Shown piece by piece: positions 1 through 10,880 of a stretch of 64,000 bases of DNA. How positions within the stretch are numbered: the first letter of the stretch is position 1; each line of letters begins with the position of its first letter. The position numbers were made by a program, and so were the translations under genes. A model generated the notes under the pieces. That model searched no databases. It was not told where the DNA came from and saw only the letters and a list, made by a program, of their open reading frames with translations. The stretch comes from Ischnura elegans. Taxonomy: Eukaryota; Arthropoda; Insecta; Odonata; Coenagrionidae. The stretch is from positions 40,405,644 through 40,469,643 of the forward strand of contig NC_060251.1 of the NCBI RefSeq assembly GCF_921293095.1, given 5' to 3'.

Positions 1-496
1 AATTCTAATAACTGTTCGACGGATTGTAATCCTCGTTGTTTTCGACAAACAAAACTTATCGGTTCGTTGGATAACGAAAATTTTAGATAAGAACTGCGAC
101 TGGCCGCTGATGATAGTTGTTCTTAAACTTGCGCGCAACCCCCTTGAACTTAGCCCTCGCTCTTGACAGACAGATAATTAAAAAGCTTGGACATAACTTC
201 ATATCTCCCAATGCAATATCATCTGTTTTAGTTTCAAGATGTGACGGAATATCGCAAAGCATCGTATGCCAACAAACGGGGGGGTGCATGTTCTCTGTTT
301 TGCGCTTTTCACTTTCTATAGTACAATGTGAAACGTACAAAGTCAATGGACATGTCTCACCGTAATTTATTCTACAATACCTTGAATAGTGAAACTATAA
401 TAGATCGAAGAATTTCTTGCTCAAATCAGTCATTGTCATTTTTCCAACCTCTTCCTTACCTGATGCTTCATTTCTCACCTAAAACACCTTACCTAA

Positions 497-731
497 AGGC
501 CTAGTTACACGTACATTAACACGTACAAGTTAATGTACGTTTGCGTGAATGGTTTTGGTGGACCGGAACGGAACATGTACGAATGCATGAACCAAATTAG
601 AACAGGTTCTATTTTCCGTTCGTGCATTCGCACAAGTTGGGTGGTTACACGGTGCATTTTCGTGTTCGTTCACGCGTTCATTCATTTAGACATTAAACCG
701 TACGTGTTAATGTATCGTGTAACCAGGCCTT
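497..731. mobile_element. MITE with ~30-bp terminal inverted repeats, possibly PIF/Harbinger-like
   Basis: The left end (497-526, beginning AGGCCTAGTTACACG) and the reverse complement of the right end (700-730, AGGCCTGGTTACACG) match over about 30 bp, with one substitution and one indel. The trinucleotide TAA stands on both sides (494-496 and 732-734), which fits the 3-bp target duplication of PIF/Harbinger elements. The interior has no convincing coding sequence. The superfamily is inferred from the short target site only. Confidence 0.65.
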
Positions 732-802
732 TAAGCATATGTGAAGCATGTATTTCATAGAAAAATTGGTACTGAGGTTTCCGCGGTGATTAAATTGATA
801 AT

Positions 803-1212
803 TGTTTTTTGGGTTAATGCCGCGTTGACTCATCTCGGTGAACGACAGTTTCGGGCGCATTCCAGCTCCCAAATCCGAAAATAACACGCTTAACACGCTT
901 TAGATATTTTTTCACATTTTAGTCCATTTCACACTGTTTTTGGAAAAAGCGTGTTTTTCATTTTGGACCCGAAGACGGGAGCTGGAATGGGCCTGAAACC
1001 ATTGGCGTCGTCAGCATCAACACTTTGGGGGGTAGGGGGGGGGGGACAAATGGGGTTATATTAAATTTTTTCGTACAATTCAGGGGGGGATAAAACTGAC
1101 TTTTCAAATATTGGGGGGGCGCTTCCCCCATGTCGCCGCTGGCGGCGACGCACGTGCCTGAAACTGTCTTCCACCAAAATGATTCATCGCGGCTTTAACC
1201 CGAAAAATAATT
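803..1212. mobile_element. Foldback-type element with long inverted arms, interrupted by a second element
   Basis: Left arm 803-869 (TTTTTTGGGTTAATGCCGCG onward, ending CATTCCAGCTCCC) matches the reverse complement of right-arm pieces 979-999 and 1157-1212. The right arm is split by the insertion at 1000-1156. The ~110-bp centre is AT-rich and non-coding. The family is not recognised. Confidence 0.6.
1000..1156. mobile_element. 157-bp hAT-like MITE nested in the right arm of the foldback element
   Basis: A perfect 8-bp direct repeat CCTGAAAC flanks the insert (992-999 and 1157-1164). The ends are imperfect inverted repeats (CATTGGCGTCG and, reversed, CACGTGCGTCG). The interior has G and C runs like the other G/C-run MITEs here. 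An 8-bp duplication is typical of hAT elements. Removing the insert restores continuity of the arm it interrupts. Confidence 0.7.
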
Positions 1213-1929
1213 ATTATTTCAAAAGTGCTTCTGTTTTGCGTACGTAAAACATAAGACTCCCCAAGTTTTACCAGTACCTATTACAGGTGTAGAGTTATGA
1301 CGCTGGATGACAACAAGACGGTAGCCAGGATGTTAATACCTTTTCGGGAGGCTGCTCATTGGAGGGGTTGATTTAAAAGAGGAGGACGCATACCTCATTG
1401 GTATAAAAATTTGGAAATGACGCCTACCATCTCATGTATTTTATTCCTTCGACCAAATAAAAATAAAATCAAATACATTAAAACCACGCTTTTCTCGAAA
1501 AAAAATACCAAGAAAAAGTATGACTAATAAGCTCTTCATCTCTCTAAGAATAAAGCGTGGGCACTGATTAGGTTTATTATAAATGAGGGTACAAGAGCCC
1601 GATATGTGAGTTAGGATTGACACACAGGCTTTATTATCAGACTGATGAAAAGGTTATTATAATTTTTCCTTTTTTCCGCTTTTTATACTGTTTTTGGAAA
1701 AAGAGTTACTTTTTCATTTTATTTTGACTAATAACTGATTTTGAAATATTAAAAAATTTAAATTTTATAAACGACATTTTTGAATAAACCGGGCTTGTAC
1801 TCGTTTCCTTTTAGTGTCAAAAGTTTTAGAATAAACTAAATCCATTCATAAAGAACATTTAAAAATATTTTTCCATATGGAAATTTAGTTAATTAATAAG
1901 AGCACAATGAATAGAATTTTCAAATGTCT

Positions 1930-2600
1930 CATGATTGAATATTGTACTGTCATCAGAAGTAAGCAAGTGTAGAAAATTTCAAGCCGAACCGGGAAAGAGA
2001 AGAGGGTTAAAAATCAATTACAATAGCACATATTTGAAACAGACAGGTGAAGTAAGCTAATAAAATATAATCGTAACATAAAGGAGGTCTAACTATTGTT
2101 TCATACTTAAATTAAGTTAAGTTATGGAAGTTTAGTTACATCTAGTTACAGCTTAATGGATAAAATTTCAACTGTACGATTATTGGATATGGTGCTGTCA
2201 TCAGAAGCACATGCGAATTTAGGGGGGCCACGGGGACACGTATCCTTCCTAGACGCTCAAAAAAGAGACATGATTGTTAATACGATTATCATTTTGTTCG
2301 TTTTTTGTGGATTACGGAGTCTAAATCATTTAATTTAATATAATAATAACTTTCATATAAAAATAAAGAGAATATTTTCTTCAGTAATTGTTGTATTTTG
2401 TCTTTTATCTCAAATACGAGAAAATCTGTCAGACCCTTGTGCCCCCCAGAAAAAAATCCTGGATCCGCCCCTGAGGTAAGCAAGTGAGCAAATTTTCAAG
2501 CCGATCCGACAATGGGAAGTGGATCAAAAAAACAATTACAGGATTCCATCGATGAGAAATACAAACAGACGAAGCAAGTTAAGAAAATCAGTGCATGGAA
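1930..2600. repeat. Diverged direct repeat, two units, the second split by a MITE
   Basis: Unit 1 (about 1930-2060) and unit 2 (about 2165-2207 plus 2474-2590) share CTGTCATCAGAAG, TAAGCAAGTG and AATTTCAAGCCGA-like blocks in the same order. The second unit is interrupted at CATCAGAAG by a G/C-run MITE, so the first serves as the empty site. No coding potential is seen. Confidence 0.5.
2208..2473 (+). mobile_element. MITE of the GGATCCGCCCCTG family
   Basis: It begins CACATGCGAATTTAGGGG and ends AATCCTGGATCCGCCCCTG. The interior (ATTTAATTTAATAT, ACTTTCATATAAAAATAAA, CTGTCAGACCCTTGTG) is shared with the copy at 22873-23310. The target duplication is not cleanly preserved. Confidence 0.7.
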
Positions 2601-4702
2601 AAGAGAATTTCCCTTGAGTGAGAGAATATTAAAAAAGAGAATAAAAATAAAATAATCCCTTCTCCCTATCAGAGAATATGGATACTGCAACCCTTCTAAT
2701 GTATTCAAGCGGGAAATTTAGATCGAGCACTACGTCAGCGCCGAAAGAATGCACTGACCCCGCAAAGACTTGTATCGGCAAACGTTCGCGCGAATTATGA
2801 TAAACATCGGTCTTAGCCGAGGGAGTGGCGAGGGAAAGTTCCCCACACGCGACTTCTAGACTCTTCTTTTTTTTCTATATGTACCATATGTACCAACGGT
2901 ACCAACCTTCCCCTCTCCCGCCTTTTTCCCCTCCAACCCCTTGCGTGCATGCAAGCAAATGGAGGGAATAAGCGAAAGGAGATAACGGGCCAGAGAGAGT
3001 GTCTCACACACAGAGAACCTACTTTTTATAATTTTAAGGCCGCTCAGGAAAGACCTTCCGTTACGATGGAAGTGGCGGACTCCCCTCTCCGCCTTTGAAG
3101 ATCCTATATCCACTTCGATGAGCCGTGAGATTCAGCGCAAATCCGTTAACCTTGGACGACGCCTCGCCCAAATAAGGTTGCCAACTGGCCTCGCTCTCGC
3201 ACCGCTGGGGAACTCCCCACTATTTGTCAACAAACCTGCAACTCTCGAGTTTACGAGATCGGGGATTTTTGACCGAAGGACGATATCGATTAGATTTGCG
3301 GGTGCTTAATTATAGAAATTATTTTCAGCTTCTGCGCACAATTAGCTGACCATAACTATTGCGATTGTTTTCGTGTTGTTTATTTTAATAGGATACGGTA
3401 ACTTTCTAAGATCTCCCTTAGGGTAACAAAATCAATTTCTGGTGCAAAATAAGAAGACGCGAAATTAAATACAGGTGAAAGATTATAATCTCAATATTGT
3501 ATTTAATTGGCATAGCATGTTATCATTATAGTTCACTTCAGTTATCTGATAATTAAATCCATAAAAATAATTAAATTTATAAGGGTATCATAATTTGCAT
3601 TCAAATCCATTTTCTAAGCAGCTTATGAATATTTCGGCAAAAAATATGCAGTCAGACCTCTCTACCAATGCTATCTTTATGCGTAATTTTGTAATATCAA
3701 TAATGGTGCAATTAGTATACAAGAAATATACATCAATAGTGAGTCTGATAAGCACGCCGGCTCTCTGATTGACTATCAAGCATAGTTTATTCAACCTATT
3801 GGAGGTCATGGGTTCTTATCCGGGTGAGGAGAATGACTCCTACAGTCTGGCAAGAAAATTTCTTGAGCAATCTCACAATCAATCTCACTTGGAAATCATG
3901 CATAGCTCAGCGAAAGCAACCGGATATCTTTGTCTCAGGTGCTAACAATTCCAATGTCAATATGGCTACGTGCTTAGTGAATCACGCTATCTACTGTAAT
4001 ACGAATACATTCGACATCCTATTGATTATGCTTCCAAGGTTAAATACTGTCAGGGATTCAAAATTCAGATCCGTGGGAAGGAATTAGCATAGAACAAAAA
4101 GTTAAAATCATACATTGTAACCTGCGTAGTATTTTGAAATCTTTGTTAAACTACGTGACATGCATGATGCTTATTTTTTTAGGGTGCTACCTATGCTTTT
4201 CATCAACTCTGTGCAGCATAAGTGGTGGTAATCTCATGCATTCTCAGTTTCAAAACCCCTAGTTCTCTATGAAACACAAGCCCACAGTTAATGTCGATAG
4301 ACTCCGGTTTCGGCAGCTCATTGCTATTTTCTATGTTTTCGCCCCGGGTCTATGACCCTAAAATGTCGAAACCGGGGTCGACCAATATAAATTAACACCA
4401 AGTTCATTCTTGAGGAAAATTTATATTTTCCACAAAGTAACGCGTGAAACAATCTCTTAAACCCTGTGATCTAAAATATTGAAGAAAAAAATTAATTAAT
4501 TTATTTCTTTCTTAAGTTTTGTATTAACCTCTGACAATGTCAACTTCTCCTCTTCATTATCGAATGGAGGCAACTACCTCATCGACAAGGTACCACTCTT
4601 TCCACTAATTACAGCAAAAGAATAATCGTCGCCATTAATACACGAACTCTCCATCTATTATTTGCCATTACAATAATCATTGAAAAGATGGTTCCCAGTG
4701 TG
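2600..4702. other. No gene recognised
   Basis: A moderately GC-rich patch (2700-3310) is followed by AT-rich DNA. Open frames here are short and match no family I recognise. An inverted repeat around GACTCCGGTTTCG (about 4301-4318) and its reverse complement (about 4363-4381) suggests another small palindromic relic. Confidence 0.4.
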
Positions 4703-4710
4703 GTGGCTGC

Positions 4711-4962
4711 CAGGGGTGCCGACTTACAAACAATATTGCGGGGGCCCAAACCGGGGACCTTGCCCCGGTAAATTTTATAAGTAGTGAATTTTTAAGCATT
4801 TTAGAATAGTCATATGATCAACATTAGAACCCTGATCACTCAAATCTCGATATATGGACACTCCGGGGAAAATCGACAAGCCTGACACATTTTTTCCTCA
4901 CATCTGTAACGATTTTTGGGGGGGCTCGGGCCCCCTCAGGCCCCATGGAGTCGGCGCCACTG
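4711..4962 (+). mobile_element. hAT-like MITE, CAGGG(A/G)TGCCGACTTAC family, copy 1
   Basis: It starts CAGGGGTGCCGACTTAC and ends GGAGTCGGCGCCACTG, and is about 252 bp long. The flanks GTGGCTGC (4703-4710) and GTGGTTGC (4963-4970) match at 7 of 8 bases, as expected of a hAT target-site duplication. Related copies are at 15228, 30528 (inverted) and 34196. Confidence 0.85.
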
Positions 4963-4983
4963 GTGGTTGCACAATCTTCATAG

Positions 4984-5263
4984 CAGTGGCGTAGCTAGGA
5001 ATATGCTTTGATGGGGGATGGAGGGGCCTAGGGCGTGGCCCCCACCTCCAGGCAACGGGAGTCACACCACCGACTCGGAAAAAATTTTGAAAAATGACAT
5101 GCCTGGAAAAACATTTTTTATCATTTTGGCGCTTAAAATTTAATTTTAAACAGATGCAGTTATTACAAGCCAAAAATAGACGATAGTTTCAAATATTTTT
5201 TTAATTCTCTGAGGATGTGGAGGGGATCTATCCCCTCATCCCCCCCCCAGAGTTACGCCACTG
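4984..5263. mobile_element. hAT-like MITE, CAGTGGCGTAGCTAGG family
   Basis: The ends CAGTGGCGTAGCTAGG and AGTTACGCCACTG are inverted repeats. The flanks CTTCATAG (4976-4983) and CTCCATAG (5264-5271) match at 7 of 8 bases. A truncated relative ends at 24292. The interior has no usable ORF. Confidence 0.8.
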
Positions 5264-5968
5264 CTCCATAGTACGCATGTATGACGAAATTGTTGGACGG
5301 TTGTGAAAAATAAGTTGCGCTCAAATGAGAAGTTATCCATTCATCAACTATGAACTCAAAACTTCACGAAGTCATGCATATTTTCGACCGTCGCTTTCTT
5401 GTCAATAACGTAAAAAAAGATTTCTTGACCTGTCTCCCTCTCTGTTGAGGTATGTTTTACTGCGATTTCAAACATTTGGATCGAAAAAACTGGCCGGGCT
5501 TTGGTTCCACTGAATTTTACTATTATAGTATTCCTTGAACTGCGTCCACTCATTTCATGTTGCTCTCGTACAAATTTAAACCATGGTATCAAAATCCCCA
5601 GTTTAGGTTTCGGAGCAAGGCGTAACTGAACCAAAAAACTTTCGTCTCTCTCCCTACCTTAAGACGTTATTGGTATTTCCAAAGATACTGCTTGAATTAC
5701 AGACGTTCATTCAAGTTAATATAGAAGACAGAAGTGAATGTCCGGACTCGTGTTGGATTCTCCGAACGAGAAAATGATGGAGTCAGGTGGTGCTCGGGAA
5801 TTTCCCGGCACGAATCACGGAGTATTACAACACTTTTCTTCCCTTGGTTTCATTTTGTCCGTTTTTTTAATGAGCAAGGGAATGCGAGTTACTAACAATG
5901 AGAGATAGGATCGGCCAAAAACATCTAGTTTTAATTTATATCGGAAATTCTCCATCTTAAGGATCATC

Positions 5969-5996
5969 ACCTCATCATCATCATCATCATCATCAC
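5969..5996. repeat. (CAT)n microsatellite at the LINE 3' end
   Basis: Nine or so CAT triplets sit just beyond the 3' end of the minus-strand LINE fragment, so they read as a (GAT)n tail on the element's own strand. Simple-repeat tails of this kind are known for several non-LTR clades. Confidence 0.7.
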
Positions 5997-6008
5997 TGGT
6001 CAACAATC

Positions 6009-6810
6009 CTAGGATTGGTTTGACGCAGCTCTCCACTCAGTTCTCCTATCAGCTAATCTTTTCACACCTACGTATTTCTTCTCTTTCACATCTCTCTTTA
6101 CTTGTTCCATATATTTTGTTCGAGGTCTTCCTTTTCCATTCTTGCCTTCCACTTGTCCTTCGACGATTGTCTTCATCAGGCCATCATGTCTCAAGATGTG
6201 GCCTATAAGGTTGTTCCGTCTTCTTATCAAGGCTTCTCTTCTCTCCTACCCTTCTTAGGACTTCCTCGTTACTAACTCGGTCGATCCATTTGATTTTCAT
6301 CATTCTTCTGTAGCACCACATTTCAAAGGCCTCTATCCTTGCTTTCTCCGCTGCGGTCATTGTCCATGCCTCACTTCCGTATAGGAGCATACTCCAGGTG
6401 TAGGTTCTTATAAATTGTTTCTTTACTTCCATATTTAAGTTTCCCGCTGTAAGCAGGTCTCTCTTTTGGTGTAATGCTCTCTTCGCCTGGGCTATTCTGC
6501 TGATAATTTCTTTCTTGCTTCTCCCGTCACTAGTTATCTTGCTTCCCAAATAACAGAATTCATCCACTTCTATCAGTTTTTGCCTCCCTATTTTAATGTT
6601 GGTTTTGACTTCTTCTCTTCTTCTGCATACTAAGATCTTGGTTTTCTTCGTGCTTATTTTCAGTTGATATCTACTCATTACCCTACCCATATTAACCAGA
6701 ATATTTTTCAAATCCTTCTCTGTTTCTGCTATAACGGCTATGTCATCGGCAAATCTTAGCATGCTAATTTTTTCTCCATGGATATTCACTCCCAATTCGT
6801 CACCTCATCA
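6009..6810 (-). pseudogene. Non-LTR retrotransposon reverse-transcriptase fragment, copy A (frameshifted)
   Basis: This encodes the C-terminal part of a LINE reverse transcriptase. The catalytic FADD box (MLRFADDIAVIAE) lies about 15 residues into the fragment. It is followed by KTKILV, the CYLGSKITSDG block, a LLYGSEAWTM block, and the typical tail with NLIGHILRHDGL, GKGRPRTKYMEQV and RTEWR. The 5' half (endonuclease and fingers) is missing, so this is a 5'-truncated copy. Compared with copy B an 11-bp deletion near 6230 shifts the frame and splits the protein into two open frames. The element is dead. Its exact clade was not determined. Confidence 0.9.
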
Positions 6811-7421
6811 TTTATATTATGTCGAGTAAAATGTCTATTACCTATAATATTAATTCTCGCATGAATCTCATTTCGTTTCGGAAGAAAAGTTTCGTAATTT
6901 GCATGCATTCTTTGATATAAATCATATATATTTGTAAACTTAAAAAATTATCATGGTGCTAAATGTTGGAGGGATGGACGGACTGGCCGTCCATGCGGGG
7001 TCTCACGGAGTCAAGCCCCAGTCGTATTTCTCTTTGATATTAAAATTGACAGTTCCCAGCCAATTTGGTGGTGTTTCTCTTAATATAATTTTCGAAAAAA
7101 AAATAAAATTCATTGTTTTAAAATTATAAGTTATAAAATTCATACTGAGTCATGGTATATGGGCTCGATTGGTGCATTTTTTTCTTTTTCTCCTTCCCTC
7201 CCGAGGTGACCGAATTTATAAGTCTCGTCCCATGAGAGTACTCTCATGGGCCCATCCTCGGTACGCGAACCGATGTTTGATGAGCCATATCCAAAAAGAG
7301 TTATAAAATAAATTTTAAAAAGAAGAAAAAATATAACAAAACAGAAAGATTTGATGCTTTCCCGGCGAATGATGTGAGTAAACGTCTCTCGGGTTTCCCA
7401 CCGGGTTAAAGGCTTCATAAT

Positions 7422-7464
7422 GGCCGACGTTTCGAGCTCCGACTCGGCGCTCATCATCAGGGCT
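7422..7464 (-). ncRNA. Hammerhead-ribozyme-like motif in the Penelope 3' region
   Basis: On the minus strand CTGATGAT is followed by a hairpin (GAGC paired with GCTC, plus two inner C-G pairs) and then GAAACGTC. GAAAC-GTC can form the very short AC/GU stem III followed by the cleavage C, and flanking GCC/GGC can form stem I. One extra T precedes stem II relative to the textbook core CUGAUGA. Penelope-like elements are known to carry hammerhead motifs. Activity is not shown here. Confidence 0.55.
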
Positions 7465-7516
7465 ACTGGATGCTGTGATGCGGGAATGGGCCTGCTTATA
7501 TGCTGCCCTCCTCCGG

Positions 7517-8682
7517 TCAGGTTCCTCGGGATTGGCTGGTAGTTTCCCGCCTGGTGGGGTTGACTCCGGATTGGTCTGTCCGTCGTATCGTCCTTTCCCT
7601 GTATTCGGTCAGTTTTTTCAGAACGGGTTTCCAAGTGCTGCTAAGGGAATACCCTGAATCGCGATTAAAGTTCTTCCTCTCCAGTTTAATTTCGATGGCT
7701 TCTTTGGTGAGACGGTCCCAAAAACTTTTGGCATGACAAAGTATCTCTGTTTTTTCAAATTGAATTTTATGGGCGTGTTCGACACTATGCTCAGCAATGG
7801 CAGATTTTTCTAGCTGACCAAGCCTCAGATGCCGCTTATGTTCTTTAAGCCTGGTTTCAATGGTGCGGCCAGTTTCTCCAATGTATGCCTCACCGCACTC
7901 GCAGGGGACACGGTAGACACCAGGAATCTTGAGACCGGCTGGGTCCTTCGCTCGTACCAGCTGTTCCTTCAATTTCATGGGAGGCTTGTGGATGGTCTCG
8001 ATGTTGTGCCTCCTGAGTATCCTCGAAATCTTCCCCGAAACTGATGAGACATAAGGCAGGCACGCTCTTGCAACCGGCTTTTCCTTGTCCTCTATATGGC
8101 GCTTATCCCGTGGTTCGGAGGTCCTTTTAAGGGCCATGGAAATTTGGTGTCCATTGTAACCATTTTGTGCAAAGGTTTTCTTCAGATGTGCCAACTCCGA
8201 GGGTAAACTGTTTTGGTCAGAGATGGGCATGGCTCTATGAAACAGGGTTGTCAGTACAGCTGAGCGCTGCGAAGGATGATGGTGACTGCCTCCATTCAAG
8301 TACAAGTTGGTGCTTGTCGGTTTCCGATAAACGCTGGGGCCAAGAGTTCCATCGCTCTTCCGTTGGATGAGAATATCCAGGAACGGTAGCCGGCCATCCT
8401 TCTCTAGTTCCATGGTGAAGGTGATGTTGGGATGCCGGCTGTTCATGTGCTCCAAGAACTGGTCAAGGTTGTCCCTCCCGTGTGGCCACACTATGAAGGT
8501 ATCGTCAACGTACCGGTAGAAATACTTCGGGCGTAGCGGAGCTGAGTTTAAGGACTTCTCTTCGAAATCCTCCATGAAGAAATTGGCGACGGCGGGGGAT
8601 AGAGGGGACCCCATGGCAACTCCCTCAGCCTGCTCAAAGAATTCACCGTTGAATTGGAAGTAGGTGGAAGTTAAAACGTGGT
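7517..8682 (-). CDS. Penelope-like element ORF: reverse transcriptase + GIY-YIG endonuclease (partial)
   Basis: The protein copies element RNA into DNA and nicks target DNA. The recognisable part starts upstream of AMGSPLSPAVANFFMEDFE and has the catalytic block RYVDDTFIVWP, then LPFLDILIQRK and VYRKPTSTNLYLN. These are typical of Penelope reverse transcriptases. The C-terminal part has GVYRVPCECGEAYIGETGR followed by TRLKEHKRH, the GIY-YIG endonuclease signature of this class. About 365 codons from the methionine at 8614 are open with no internal stop. The reading frame continues upstream to about 8682, where the copy is truncated, so the N-terminal half is absent. The intact frame suggests a fairly recent insertion. 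Confidence 0.93.
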
Positions 8683-9029
8683 GAAATTATTGGGGTCCCC
8701 TTTAATAAAAAAGGACTTTAATAAAAGCTAGTCGTAATATTGTTTGAGCATTTGCTTTTTCCATTTAGACGGCTGGTGTGCTAACACCCTCTGCCACACG
8801 CCTTTTCAAGCAGTTTGCGGGGTAGTATGTAGATGTAGATGAAATGCGCTCCTTAATTATTGCATCGTAAACTGAGTGGTTGGGTTGAATATGGTTTAAC
8901 GGAAGGGCTTCATACGCGCCTCCGGCACGCCAAGTAACGATAGTCCGAGACTACGCCGATCTACTCTCTCCGGATATTGTTGCGATGATCTCTTAAGCAT
9001 GTCCCTTCACTTTTACCGAGCGGGCGAAT

Positions 9030-9687
9030 AGGGTGGTTTCCTATTATTTTTTAATTGCCTAAATCGAAAGATTATTAGGTACTCCTGGAGTACGTATTTC
9101 ACGCTTTTAGATTTTTAAATGACGATGTCTATTTTTCGCGATTAAATGAAAAGTGAAAATTTTAAAGCGCGCGAAAACGCGACGGGTAAGTATGAATGCC
9201 GGGAAAACTCCCGTGTGACGTCGTTTTGGTTCCCGCTGCCGCAAGTGAGGTGACCTAGGGGCGAGGCTCTGAGCGCTGATACGACGCAGGATGCTATCAG
9301 GTAGCTGAGTACCATGCTATCTGGTAGCGCTTGGCTTAAATAAGGATTATTAATACCTTATCAAACGAGGAAAACTTTCCGACCTTAGCCAGTTGTAATA
9401 GGTGATTATTAAGACATGTTTCCCTGAGCTCTGTGCCTCATTGGTAACCTCAGATGATGTAAAACTCCTATCTACTCGTATTGAAACTAGGTCCCTGTGA
9501 CGTCACGTGGAGTGGCATCGCATGGGCGCCAATCTGGCCTTTTTCAAATGAGGATAAAATTGACCCTTGCCATTCGTCTAAACCGGTATTTCTAAAACTA
9601 AATAATTTGTATATTATGAATATACTAATGGTGGGTAATGAATCGCAATCAATGCCTTTCGTTTTCTTTGATGAAGGAAACTACCCT
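9030..9687 (+). mobile_element. ~660-bp inverted-repeat element (AGGGTGGTTTCC family), copy 1
   Basis: The ends AGGGTGGTTTCC and GGAAACTACCCT are inverted repeats. The uninterrupted sequence of unit B (GGTGAATTGCTCG at about 13194) is the empty site, and comparison indicates a 2-bp AT duplication. The interior has a GCGCGCGAAAACGCGAC block and a pair of short palindromes but no transposase, so it is non-autonomous. Other copies are at 10199, 18688, 56330 and 63548. Confidence 0.85.
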
Positions 9688-10198
9688 ATTGCTCGTAGGA
9701 GTACTTTGACCACGTTGCATTGGTTAACCACTCCGCCCCTGGATAAAGATTTTTTTACCACAAGTATCAATCAATACATTGATTAGATATCAACAGATTG
9801 TCATCAGAAATAGATTTATAGAGGCGCAGAATTTTATTTGTCAAGAAAGGATCACAAGCACAAATTATATCCTCCGAATCAGCTTTCAAATTCTGTGAAA
9901 TATTCTTTCCTGCACCGGGGGATAGGGGTTTGGGACAGTCTACCAAAGGTAGTTTTCAAACTCTTCCCGCGTAAACTTAAAATCCGTCATGAGAAGGTTA
10001 AAATAAAATATTGATATGTAAGGGTCTTTCTCATTTTTTACTGTTTACATAATTAGGGCAAAGTTTATGCTGCGTATGTGTTTCTCCATGTTCGCGTGTT
10101 TTTTTTTATTGCAACGACATGTATTAACTCCAGTAAAACCAAATTATGCTACCACCCGACGGAATGGTCGACTGGTAACTTTATTTTTTCATAATAAT

Positions 10199-10860
10199 AG
10201 GGTAGTTTCCTTCATCAAAGAAAACAAAAGGCAATAATTGCGATTCGTTACCCACCATTAGTGTATTCATAATATACAAATTATTTCGTTTTATAAATGC
10301 CGGTGTAGACGAATGGCAATGGTCCATTTTTATCCTCATTTGAAAAGGGCCAGATTGGCGCCCATGCGATGCCACTCCACGTGACGTCACAGGGACCTAG
10401 TTTCTATAGGAGAAGATAGGAGTTATACGTCGTCTGAGGTTACCAATGCATGCATGAGGCGCAGAGCTCGGGGAAACATGTCTTAATAATCACTTATTAA
10501 AACTGGCTAAGGTCGGAAAGTTTTCCTCGTTTGATAAGGTATTAATAAACCTTATTTAAGCCAAGCGCTACCAGGCAGCAGGGCACTAGGCTACCCGCTG
10601 GCAGCCTGCGACGTATCAGCGCTAAGCCTCGCCTCAAGGTCACCTCACCGGGCGGAGGGGGAACCAGAAATACGACGTACGGAGAGATTTCCCATCATTC
10701 CTACTAACGCGTCGCGTTTTCGCGCGCTTGAAAATTTTCACTTTTCATTTAATCGCGAAAAATAGATATTATCATTTAAAAATCTAAAAGCGTGAAATAC
10801 GTACTCCAGGAGTAATAATCTTTCGATTAAGGCAATAAAAAAATAATAGGAAACCCCCCT
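10199..10860 (-). mobile_element. ~660-bp inverted-repeat element, copy 2 (inverted)
   Basis: This is the reverse-complement orientation of the copy at 9030. It begins AGGGTAGTTTCCTTCATC and ends GGAAACCCCCCT. The matching empty site in unit B is CATAATAATGCGGCAGG at about 13700-13715. Confidence 0.85.
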
Positions 10861-10880
10861 ATTGCGGCAGGAAAATTCAA

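Larger units (their letters stand above)
7346..8695 (-). mobile_element. Penelope-like element, 5'-truncated
   Basis: The segment interrupts composite unit A: it replaces the part of unit B at about 12555-12880. On the minus strand it carries the 3' half of a Penelope-like ORF (reverse transcriptase and GIY-YIG endonuclease) and a 3' region with the hammerhead-like motif at 7422-7464. Both edges are inferred from loss of similarity to unit B, so they are accurate only to a few bases. No clear target duplication was found. Confidence 0.85.
5950..10880 (-). repeat. Composite repeat, unit A
   Basis: Unit A aligns with unit B (11381-13730) as collinear blocks: LINE fragment 6000-6810 with 11381-12030, spacer 6810-7345 with 12030-12555, 8703-9029 with 12883-13203, and 9690-10198 with 13200-13712. 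Unit A differs by a Penelope-like insertion (about 7346-8695), two insertions of one inverted-repeat element (9030-9687 and 10199-10860) and an assembly gap at its right end. Confidence 0.75.

Noticed and set aside
3118-3309. 63-codon plus-strand frame in a GC-richer patch
   Set aside because: It has no recognisable domain, and no splice or promoter context supports it.
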